A DNA stretch of 43,263 nucleotides from an uncultured Muribaculaceae bacterium (GTDB lineage Bacteria; Bacteroidota; Bacteroidia; Bacteroidales; Muribaculaceae). This document shows, piece by piece, positions 1 to 6,526 of this stretch. The position numbers and the translations under genes were made by a program. Under the pieces are notes generated by a model. That model was not told the DNA's origin, ran no database searches, and was given only the letters and a program-made list of their open reading frames with translations. Each line of letters starts with the position of its first letter. The stretch's first letter is position 1. Where the stretch lies: assembly GCA_910587235.1 (NCBI GenBank), contig CAJUKD010000020.1:1-43263 (forward strand), given 5' to 3'.

Positions 1-82
1 TAAAATAACACATTTGTCGAAAATGAGACGAAATCTTAAATGAAAGAGCCGTGTCATATCATTCAAATATTTGATTACAACC

Positions 83-114
83 TTGCAAAGATACAACATT
101 TTTTATTATTTTTG
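83..114 (+). promoter_or_regulatory. Bacteroidetes-type promoter of the thi operon
   Basis: A TATTTTTG box at 107-114 matches the Bacteroidetes -7 consensus TAnnTTTG exactly. A TTG at 83-85 lies 21 nt upstream, the expected place of the -33 element. Transcription would start near 119-122, just before the 5' strand of riboswitch helix P1 at 126, which independently supports the call. Predicted from sequence only. Confidence 0.7.
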
Positions 115-125
115 CCGCAGGAAAT

Positions 126-211
126 AACAAAAGGGGTGCCTTGCCCGACGCGCAAGGCTGAGATCATACCCTATGAACTTGAAGTGGCCCGTACCACCGT
201 AAGGATTTGTT
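126..211 (+). promoter_or_regulatory. TPP riboswitch (THI element)
   Basis: The aptamer shows the conserved blocks of the thiamine pyrophosphate riboswitch: GGGGTGC at 133-139, CTGAGA at 158-163, ACCC at 168-171, the GAACTTGA block at 175-182, the P4 pair GTGG/CCAC around 184-198 and a terminal AAGGA. AACAAA (126-131) and TTTGTT (206-211) form a perfect 6-bp P1 that closes the element. It sits directly upstream of thiS. Between P1 and the thiS ATG at 283 there is no strong hairpin with a U-tract, so control at translation initiation looks more likely than transcription termination; that last point is inference. Confidence 0.95.
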
Positions 212-282
212 CTATGGTCATAAACCCGCGTTCGCCCTTCTTCGCAAGCGGCAAACAGGCATCCCCGCTAAAAAAAACGATT

Positions 283-489
283 ATGACCGTATTTTTCAAT
301 CAGAAAGAAATAAGTCTTCCCGACTGTCCGGCGACGACAGTGGCCGACCTGCTGCGCATGCACGACGTATCATCCGCCGGTGTTGCCGTAGCAGTCAACA
401 ATGCCGTCGTGCGTCGTGCCGACTGGGCTGTAAAAACTCTATCCGACGGCGACAAGGTGATGGTAATCACCGCCGTCTGCGGCGGATAG
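283..489 (+). CDS. thiS: ThiS, sulfur carrier protein of thiazole synthesis
   Basis: A 68-aa ubiquitin-fold protein ending in the diagnostic Gly-Gly (AVCGG). In the known pathway ThiF adenylates this C-terminus, it is converted to a thiocarboxylate, and it donates sulfur to ThiG in the cytoplasm. The ATG at 283 was chosen because it gives the usual family length and an A-rich stretch precedes it. A longer in-frame opening from position 40 would run through the promoter and riboswitch. First gene of the thi operon, 10 nt before the next gene. Typical family features: the hydrophobic VADLL segment near residue 22 and VMVITAVCGG at the end. Confidence 0.93.
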   Translation: MTVFFNQKEISLPDCPATTVADLLRMHDVSSAGVAVAVNNAVVRRADWAVKTLSDGDKVMVITAVCGG

Positions 490-499
490 CCCCCGCACC

Positions 500-1045
500 A
501 TGCGACTTATAGCCATAAGCCTGCCGGAATTCCACAGCGGCGAAGCGCGACAGATAACACGTCTGCTTGCCGACGGAGCTTTCTGGCGCGTACATCTGCG
601 AAAACCCGGGGCAAAGCCCGACGACCTACGGCGCCTGCTCGACTCCGTACCGGCGGAACTTTACCCACACCTGTCGCTGCACGACTTCTTCGACATTGCC
701 GAAGAACGCAGCCTCGGAGGGGTGCATCTCAACAGCCGCAACCCCGACGCACCCGCAGGATGGACAGGCATGACAAGCCGCAGTTGCCACTCCACAGCCG
801 AGCTGAAAGAACACGCCGGACTCGACTACCTCTTCCTAAGCCCCGTATTCGACAGCATATCCAAGCCCGGATATCACTCGGCATTCAGCCTCGACAAACT
901 GCGTGGATCAGGCCTCCTCGGTCCGAATATCTTCGCCCTCGGCGGGGTAACCCCGGAGCGTCTGCCCGCACTCGCCGACGCCGGATTCGGAGGAGCCGCC
1001 ATGCTCGGCGCGGCATGGGATTTTTCAGAAGAAGAAAAAATTTAA
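500..1045 (+). CDS. ThiE/TenI-family protein, divergent thiamine phosphate synthase paralogue
   Basis: A 181-aa TIM-barrel protein of the thiamine phosphate synthase/TenI superfamily. Recognisable but altered motifs are HLRKPG (residues 32-37), GGVHLNSRNP (73-82), FLSPVFDSISKPGY (112-125) and FALGGV (145-150). Canonical ThiE motifs (GVHLGQxD, GPxFxTxTK) are replaced, whereas the next gene keeps them. Proteins of this variant type recur next to canonical ThiE in Bacteroidetes thi operons (recalled, not checked). Possible roles are thiazole tautomerase (TenI-like) or a second coupling enzyme. The Bacillus TenI segment that carries its catalytic His reads as SPVFDSISK here without that His. Family is confident, function is not. 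Confidence 0.8.
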   Translation: MRLIAISLPEFHSGEARQITRLLADGAFWRVHLRKPGAKPDDLRRLLDSVPAELYPHLSLHDFFDIAEERSLGGVHLNSRNPDAPAGWTGMTSRSCHSTAELKEHAGLDYLFLSPVFDSISKPGYHSAFSLDKLRGSGLLGPNIFALGGVTPERLPALADAGFGGAAMLGAAWDFSEEEKI

Positions 1046-1064
1046 GAAGAAAAAGCAGAAGAAT

Positions 1065-1664
1065 ATGCTACAATTCATAACCCATACAAGCGAAGGCCTT
1101 GACGATGTTCTCCGCGGCGGATGCCGCTGGGTGCAATTGCGCATGAAAGACGCGTCCGACGATGAATTCACCGCCACAGCCTTGCGCACAAGCGAAATCT
1201 GCCGGCGCCACAAGGCCACATTCATAGTCGACGACCGCGTACACCTGGCAAAATCCGTCGGCGCCGACGGCGTACACCTCGGCAAAAAAGACATGCCCCT
1301 GCCCGAAGCCCGCGCCATACTGGGCGACGACTTCATAATCGGAGCCACGGCAAACACACTCGACGACATCCGCTCGGCCTCGGCTGCAGGCGCCGACTAC
1401 ATAGGCCTTGGCCCGTTCCGCTTCACTACCACGAAAAAAGGACTGGCACCACTGCTCGGACTCGACGGCTACACTCGTCTGATGACCGCCGCACGAGCCG
1501 AAGGAATAACACTTCCAGTGGTGGCAATAGGCGGCATAACAGTCGCCGACCTGCCGAAATTGCGCCGCACCGGTGTAAGCGGAGTCGCTGTTTCCGGTCT
1601 TATACTAACTGCCGATGACAAAGAATCAATAACAAAAAAAATACTCGAATCATGGATAAACTGA
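1065..1664 (+). CDS. thiE: Thiamine phosphate synthase
   Basis: A 199-aa protein with all canonical motifs: QLRMK (24-28), GADGVHLGKKD (66-76), GATANT (93-98), GLGPFRFTTTKKG (114-126) and VAIGGI near 153-158. ThiE joins HMP-pyrophosphate to the thiazole phosphate carboxylate to give thiamine phosphate. It starts 19 nt after the divergent paralogue and its 3' end overlaps thiG by 13 nt, so the two are translationally coupled. This is the likely catalytic coupling enzyme, and the upstream paralogue probably has a different or accessory role. Confidence 0.94.
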   Translation: MLQFITHTSEGLDDVLRGGCRWVQLRMKDASDDEFTATALRTSEICRRHKATFIVDDRVHLAKSVGADGVHLGKKDMPLPEARAILGDDFIIGATANTLDDIRSASAAGADYIGLGPFRFTTTKKGLAPLLGLDGYTRLMTAARAEGITLPVVAIGGITVADLPKLRRTGVSGVAVSGLILTADDKESITKKILESWIN

Positions 1665-2419
1665 TTATCGGAGGGCGCGAATTCGACAGCCGCCTCTTCG
1701 TAGGTACCGGAAAATTCAGTTCAAACCGGTTGATGCAGGAAGCTATAAGCGCCTCAGGCTCACAGATGGTGACCGTAGCGCTCAAACGCATCGACACCGA
1801 CAACCGCGAGGACGACATGCTGCGCCATATAATGCGTCCCGGCATGCAGCTGCTGCCAAACACATCCGGCGTACGCGACGCCCGCGAAGCCGTACTTGCC
1901 GCACAACTCGCACGCGAAGCCTTTGAAACCGACTTCATAAAACTGGAGATACATCCCGACCCGAAATACCTCCTACCCGACCCTATAGAAACGCTGAAAG
2001 CCACAGAGGAACTGGCCCGTCTGGGATTCATCGTCCTGCCCTACATACAGGCCGATCCCGTACTGTGCAAGCGCCTCGAAGAAGCCGGTTCGGCAGCCGT
2101 GATGCCCCTCGGCGCTCCCATAGGCACCAACAAAGGCATAGTGGTGAAAGACCTTCTTGAAATAATCATTGCCGAAAGCCGCGTGCCCGTGGTCGTCGAC
2201 GCCGGTCTGGGAGCACCGTCACATGCCGCCGAAGCCATGGAGATGGGAGCCGACGCCGTCCTGGTAAACACAGCCATAGCCGTGGCCGGCGACCCTGTCC
2301 GCATGGCACGCGCATTCGCCGACGCCGTCGGTGCCGGACGCGAGGCTTACGAAGCAGGATTGGGCGCACGCTCCGCAATTGCCGTAGCAAGCAGTCCGCT
2401 AACAGCTTTTCTTGATTGA
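1652..2419 (+). CDS. thiG: Thiazole synthase ThiG
   Basis: A 255-aa (beta/alpha)8 enzyme starting with the typical LIIGGREFDSRLFVGTGKF. The Schiff-base lysine is K97 in DFIKLEIHPD. Phosphate-binding loops are visible as VMPLGAPIGTNKG and VVVDAGLGAPSHAAEAMEMGADAVLVNTAIA. It condenses 1-deoxy-D-xylulose-5-phosphate, dehydroglycine (from ThiH) and sulfur (from ThiS thiocarboxylate) into the thiazole phosphate moiety. It overlaps the thiE end and ends 5 nt before the thiH ATG. Full length, no defects seen. Confidence 0.96.
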   Translation: MDKLIIGGREFDSRLFVGTGKFSSNRLMQEAISASGSQMVTVALKRIDTDNREDDMLRHIMRPGMQLLPNTSGVRDAREAVLAAQLAREAFETDFIKLEIHPDPKYLLPDPIETLKATEELARLGFIVLPYIQADPVLCKRLEEAGSAAVMPLGAPIGTNKGIVVKDLLEIIIAESRVPVVVDAGLGAPSHAAEAMEMGADAVLVNTAIAVAGDPVRMARAFADAVGAGREAYEAGLGARSAIAVASSPLTAFLD

Positions 2420-2424
2420 CAGCC

Positions 2425-3534
2425 ATGTTTTCCGACGAACTGCTAAATTACGACTGGGAAGCGACAAGCACCGCCATTATGGCAAAAACGGCCGCTGACG
2501 TTGAGCGTGCACTCAACGCACGTCATCCCTCGGTCGACGACTTCATGGCGCTGATATCGCCCGCCGCCGCACCCTATCTTGAACAGATGGCAGCACTGAG
2601 CCGCCACTACACCCGGGAAAGGTTCGGCAAGACAATATCGATGTACATCCCCATGTACATCACCAATTCATGCACAAACTCATGCGTCTACTGCGGCTTC
2701 AACCGCCACAACGCATTCGATCGCGTAGTTCTCACCCCTGAACAGATCGAAGACGAATGCCGCGCTATCAAGAAGCTCGCCCCGTTCGAAAACCTCCTGC
2801 TCGTAACCGGCGAGAATCCGAGGGTGGCCGGAGTGGAATATATTGAAAAAGCACTGCACGTATGCCGCCCGTACTTCAGCAATCTCAGCATAGAAGTGAT
2901 GCCTTTGGCCGCCGAGGGCTATGAACGCCTGACCCACGCCGGCCTGAACGGCGTTGTATGCTTTCAGGAAACATACCACCGGGAGAAGTACAAGACCTAC
3001 CACCCCGCAGGCATGAAATCGAACTTCGAATGGCGCGTCAACGGATTCGACCGCATGGGACAAGCCGGCGTACATAAAATCGGCATGGGCGTCCTGATCG
3101 GGCTGGAAGACTGGCGCACCGACGTAACCATGATGGCAATCCACCTCCGGTACCTGCGCAAACACTACTGGCGCACACGCTTCAGCGTGAATTTCCCGCG
3201 AATGCGTCCCGCCGCCGGAGGATTCCAGCCAAATGTGATAATAAGCGACCGCGAACTGGCACAACTGACATTCGCCTTTCGCATATTCGACCACGATGTG
3301 GACATATCCTACTCCACCCGTGAACGTCCCGATTTCCGCGACAATATGCTCACACTCGGCGCCACATCTCTCAGCGCCGGCTCGAAAACCGACCCGGGAG
3401 GTTACCACACATATCCGCAGTCGCTCGAACAGTTCGCCGTAAGCGACGAACGCACTCCGGCAGAAGTGGCCGAAGCAATACGCGCCCGCGGCTACGAAGC
3501 CGTGTGGAAAGACTGGGACAAAATTTTCGACTGA
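2425..3534 (+). CDS. thiH: 2-iminoacetate (dehydroglycine) synthase, radical SAM tyrosine lyase
   Basis: A 369-aa radical SAM enzyme with the CxxxCxxC cluster motif at C83, C87 and C90 (NSCTNSCVYCGF), followed by the GENP-type SAM motif (LLVTGENPRVAGVEY) and a C-terminal biotin/thiamine-synthesis domain containing SVNFPRMRPA. ThiH cleaves tyrosine to p-cresol and dehydroglycine for ThiG. The presence of ThiH rather than the oxidase ThiO fits an anaerobe. The ATG at 2425 is chosen over an in-frame TTG at 2416 that would overlap thiG. thiC, commonly beside thiH in Bacteroides thi operons, is not present. Confidence 0.95.
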   Translation: MFSDELLNYDWEATSTAIMAKTAADVERALNARHPSVDDFMALISPAAAPYLEQMAALSRHYTRERFGKTISMYIPMYITNSCTNSCVYCGFNRHNAFDRVVLTPEQIEDECRAIKKLAPFENLLLVTGENPRVAGVEYIEKALHVCRPYFSNLSIEVMPLAAEGYERLTHAGLNGVVCFQETYHREKYKTYHPAGMKSNFEWRVNGFDRMGQAGVHKIGMGVLIGLEDWRTDVTMMAIHLRYLRKHYWRTRFSVNFPRMRPAAGGFQPNVIISDRELAQLTFAFRIFDHDVDISYSTRERPDFRDNMLTLGATSLSAGSKTDPGGYHTYPQSLEQFAVSDERTPAEVAEAIRARGYEAVWKDWDKIFD

Positions 3535-3551
3535 AAAGAGCGTCATTGACT

Positions 3552-4250
3552 ATGATTATGGAACGCTATGCACGACAGATCATCCTGCCCGAAATCGGAC
3601 CGGACGGACAAGCACGCCTGAAGAACTCATCGGCTCTGATCGTGGGGCTTGGCGGACTTGGATGCCCCGTAGCCCTATATCTTGCCGGAGCAGGCACAGG
3701 CCGACTGGGACTGTGCGACGCCGATAAAGTATCCTTGTCCAACCTGCAGCGACAGACGCTCTACAGCGAAAACGACGCAGGCAGCCCGAAAACCGCTGCG
3801 GCAGCCAAAAGACTACATGCCCTTTCATCGGAAACCGCACTCGAGCAATGGCCCGAGGGGCTGACAACCGCCAACGCAAGCGACATCATATCCCGCTACG
3901 ACATTGTGGTGGACTGTTGCGATAATTTTGCGACACGCTACCTCATCGACGACTGCTGCCGGCAGCTACGGCGCCCCTGGGTCTACGGCTCGATCGGCGC
4001 ATTCGGAGGTCAGGCAAGCACATTCATGCCCGATTCCGCCACAAGATACTCCGACCTCTTTCCCGAACGCAATACACTGTCGGCCGAAGCACCCTCCTCA
4101 GGAGGAGTGATAGGCGCAGTGCCGGGCATAATCGGCGCCATACAGGCAGCCGAAGCGCTCAAACTTCTCGCCGGATTCGGCACAACACTCTGCGGACGCC
4201 TGCTGGTGGCCGACATCAAGAACATGACATTCCAAACAATCGACTTATAA
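3552..4250 (+). CDS. thiF: ThiF/MoeB/HesA-family adenylyltransferase (ThiS-activating)
   Basis: About 232 aa, E1-like fold. It begins with the family signature ERYARQIILPEIG, then the nucleotide-binding GLGGLG (32-37), DADKVSLSNLQRQ (56-68) and VVDCCDNFATRY near 118-129. It probably adenylates the ThiS C-terminus. Odd points: the paired zinc-binding CxxC motifs of E. coli ThiF/MoeB are missing, and the crossover-loop cysteine before the GVxG segment is absent (the sequence reads SAEAPSSGGVIGAVPG). Sulfur transfer may therefore not pass through a ThiF cysteine. An earlier in-frame ATG at 3504 overlaps thiH; 3552 (or 3558) fits the family N-terminus. The next gene begins 7 nt later. Confidence 0.87.
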   Translation: MIMERYARQIILPEIGPDGQARLKNSSALIVGLGGLGCPVALYLAGAGTGRLGLCDADKVSLSNLQRQTLYSENDAGSPKTAAAAKRLHALSSETALEQWPEGLTTANASDIISRYDIVVDCCDNFATRYLIDDCCRQLRRPWVYGSIGAFGGQASTFMPDSATRYSDLFPERNTLSAEAPSSGGVIGAVPGIIGAIQAAEALKLLAGFGTTLCGRLLVADIKNMTFQTIDL

Positions 4251-4257
4251 CAGACTG

Positions 4258-4959
4258 ATGAAACAGCATTTCGACGAATATGCCTCGCTCTACGACGCAT
4301 GGTTCATGGAAAACCCGAACGTTCTCCTGTCCGAAGCGCGCCTGGTCGCACTCACACTGCGGGGCGCCGGAAACATACTGTCGATAGGTTGCGGCAGCGG
4401 CCTTTTCGAAAAAATCCTTCACGACGAATTCGGCATAGTCATAACCGATGGCATAGAACCGTCGACCGACATGGCTGAAATAGCACGCCGACGCGGCCTG
4501 AACGTCACCATCGCCACTGCCGAAGAAGCCGATTTCGGCGCCGGCAAGTACAACACCATACTCTTCAACGGTAGCCCGAGCTATATCACCGACCTGCGCG
4601 GGGTTGTCGCAAAAGCCTACGAAGCCCTGCCCGCTGGAGGCCGGGTAGTGCTGATCGATGTTCCCAAGGAAAGCGGCTACGGTATGATGTACAATCTCGC
4701 AAAAGCCCTCGGCACGTGGGATCATCCTCTCCTTGAAGGTGTGTTCCCGCCCAAGCCCTATCCAATAGAACTCGTCAAAGCCGCCAACTGGCGCACAACA
4801 GCAGAGAAAGTGGCTATCATCGGCGAAGCCGGATTCCGCGACCTCGACTGCTGGCAGACCCTGACGACCCATCCGCTGGTGTCCGACGACACCGCCGAAG
4901 AACCTCTGCCCGGAAGCGACAAGGGCGATTATGTCGCCGTAATAGGCTATAAGATATGA
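4258..4959 (+). CDS. Class I SAM-dependent methyltransferase embedded in the thi operon
   Basis: A 233-aa Rossmann-fold methyltransferase. Motif I is LSIGCGSG (41-48), the acidic residue of strand 2 is E67 in GIEPS, and later strands are KYNTILFNGSP and GGRVVLIDVPKE. The family is clear but the substrate is not. No methylation step is known in the standard bacterial thiamine pathway. It lies 7 nt after thiF, and its stop overlaps the tenA start as ATGA, so it is co-transcribed and translationally coupled under TPP riboswitch control. It could act on a pathway intermediate or by-product, on a salvage substrate, or simply be a passenger. No signal peptide or membrane segment. Confidence 0.85.
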   Translation: MKQHFDEYASLYDAWFMENPNVLLSEARLVALTLRGAGNILSIGCGSGLFEKILHDEFGIVITDGIEPSTDMAEIARRRGLNVTIATAEEADFGAGKYNTILFNGSPSYITDLRGVVAKAYEALPAGGRVVLIDVPKESGYGMMYNLAKALGTWDHPLLEGVFPPKPYPIELVKAANWRTTAEKVAIIGEAGFRDLDCWQTLTTHPLVSDDTAEEPLPGSDKGDYVAVIGYKI

Positions 4960-5597
4960 AATGGAGCGAACAGGTCTGGCAACTGGCCGGACCGATCTAC
5001 AGAAGCATACTGTCGCACCCGTTCATCATCGAACTTGCCAATGGGACGCTCGCACGCGAACGCTTCCTCTTCTACCTCAACCAGGACGCCATCTACATCG
5101 ACAACTACTGTCGGGTACTGGCTCACATAGCCTCGCGCCTCGACTGCAAAGAACACGTGGCCGACTTCCTGCGCTTTGCCACCGACGGCATAGCTGTCGA
5201 GAAAGCCCTGCACGAATCATACCTCGGACTTATCGATCCCGACGTAGACCCTACTCCGACATGCCTGCTGTACAACTGCTTCGAAACGGCACAGGCCATG
5301 GCGCCTGTCGAAGTCGAAGCTGCTGCCATACTGCCATGCTTCTGGATCTACCAACAGGTAGGAAAGAACATACTTGAATCATCGCTGCCCGACAATCCAT
5401 ATTACCGCTGGATACTCACCTACGGCGACGAGGCTTTCGCCGAATCCACACGCCGCGCCATCGAGATCTGCGACGAACTCGCCGAGGCCGGATCGGAAGA
5501 AATACGCGCCAGCATGACCGACGCTTTCATGACTGCCGCACGCATGGAATGGATGTTCTGGAACAGCGCCTATAACCTCGAAAAATGGGAAATATGA
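4956..5597 (+). CDS. tenA: TenA, aminopyrimidine aminohydrolase (thiaminase II family)
   Basis: A 213-aa all-helical protein. Residues corresponding to the Bacillus subtilis TenA active site are present: D44 and Y47 (NQDAIYIDNY), the nucleophilic cysteine C128 in LPCFWIYQQVG, and the C-terminal glutamate E198 in RMEWMFWNSAY. The Cys-type TenA class salvages thiamine degradation products by hydrolysing aminomethyl-pyrimidine to HMP in the cytoplasm. It has ATGA overlaps with both neighbours. HMP made here would feed ThiD immediately downstream, which matters because thiC is not in the operon. Confidence 0.93.
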   Translation: MKWSEQVWQLAGPIYRSILSHPFIIELANGTLARERFLFYLNQDAIYIDNYCRVLAHIASRLDCKEHVADFLRFATDGIAVEKALHESYLGLIDPDVDPTPTCLLYNCFETAQAMAPVEVEAAAILPCFWIYQQVGKNILESSLPDNPYYRWILTYGDEAFAESTRRAIEICDELAEAGSEEIRASMTDAFMTAARMEWMFWNSAYNLEKWEI

Positions 5598-6409
5598 CAA
5601 AGAAAACATACCGCCGCGTGATGACTGTCGCAGGCAGCGACCCCAGCGGCGGCGCCGGCATACAGGCCGACATCAAGACTATCTCGGCCTGCGGATGCTT
5701 CGCCACATCGGCAATCGTGGCCGTAGTCGACGAAAACACCGTCGGAGTGACAGGCGTGCACCCCGTACCGGCCGATTTCGTCGTCGGACAGATGCACTCC
5801 ATTCTCGACGACATAGGTTCCGACGCCGTAAAAATCGGAATGCTGCATTCTTCAGAACTTATACGAGCCGTGCGCGCCACACTCGAAGAGTACCCTGCTC
5901 TGACCGATATAGTCCTCGACCCTGTGATGGTGGCCACATCAGGCGACCCGCTTCTTCAGGCCGACGCCGTGGCCACACTTCGTGAGGTCCTTATTCCCCG
6001 CGCACGCGTCATCACCCCCAATATTCCCGAAGCGGAACTGCTGCTGGGACGAAAGATCGACAAGCAAGACGATCTGCCACAAGCCGCCGAAGAACTTGCC
6101 GCTCTCGGAGCATCGGTGTTCCTGAAAGCGGGACATCTCTCCGACGAGCGCCTTGTCGACGTGTTCTTCAACGCTGAAAGCGGCACACTGACGCATCTTG
6201 AATCGGCACGCGTATCAACCGTCAACACCCACGGAACAGGCTGCACGCTGTCGTCGGCGCTTGCTTCATTCCTTGCCCTGGGCAACAGCCTCGACGACGC
6301 CGCCCGTCTGGCCAAGGACTACATTGCAGCCGCCATCGCAGCCGGAGCCGCCTACGACATAGGCCATGGCCACGGTCCCGTCCACCACTTCCACAACTGG
6401 TGGCAGTAA
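5594..6409 (+). CDS. thiD: Hydroxymethylpyrimidine (phosphate) kinase
   Basis: A 271-aa ribokinase-fold enzyme. The N-terminal substrate motif is VMTVAGSDPSGGAGIQADIK, DPVMVATSG lies near residue 110, and the anion-hole motif HGTGC is at about 213-217. ThiD phosphorylates HMP and then HMP-P, giving the pyrophosphate used by ThiE. The start at 5594 overlaps the tenA stop as ATGA; an alternative ATG 9 nt upstream at 5585 is possible. Last gene of the operon. The 33-bp inverted repeat that follows probably ends transcription. Confidence 0.95.
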   Translation: MTKKTYRRVMTVAGSDPSGGAGIQADIKTISACGCFATSAIVAVVDENTVGVTGVHPVPADFVVGQMHSILDDIGSDAVKIGMLHSSELIRAVRATLEEYPALTDIVLDPVMVATSGDPLLQADAVATLREVLIPRARVITPNIPEAELLLGRKIDKQDDLPQAAEELAALGASVFLKAGHLSDERLVDVFFNAESGTLTHLESARVSTVNTHGTGCTLSSALASFLALGNSLDDAARLAKDYIAAAIAAGAAYDIGHGHGPVHHFHNWWQ

Positions 6410-6415
6410 CATCCG

Positions 6416-6520
6416 GTTTAAAGTTCAAGGTTTAGGGTTTAAAGTTTATTGGTATTGCAATACAGTTCGGTATGGCTGTATGCACGCTAAACTTTAAACC
6501 CTGAACCTTAAACTTTAAAC
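6416..6520. terminator. 33-bp inverted repeat between convergent thiD and dgt
   Basis: Arms at 6416-6448 and 6488-6520 are reverse complements over 33 bases with two differences (one a G-U-compatible pair), separated by 39 nt. The arms are built from repeated GTTTAAAG / AAGGTTTAGGG units. The location between convergent genes suggests a bidirectional transcription end or an intergenic repeat element. A short A-tract follows on the right side (6521-6526). Confidence 0.65.
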
Positions 6521-6526
6521 AAAAAA

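Noticed and set aside
86..93. - strand TATCTTTG box near the left end, possible divergent promoter
   Set aside because: No -33 element at the right distance and no gene visible to its left inside the window.
40..282. N-terminal extension of thiS
   Set aside because: It would translate the promoter and TPP riboswitch and is far longer than any ThiS.
2416..2424. TTG start for thiH
   Set aside because: Overlaps the end of thiG; the ATG at 2425 gives the usual N-terminus.
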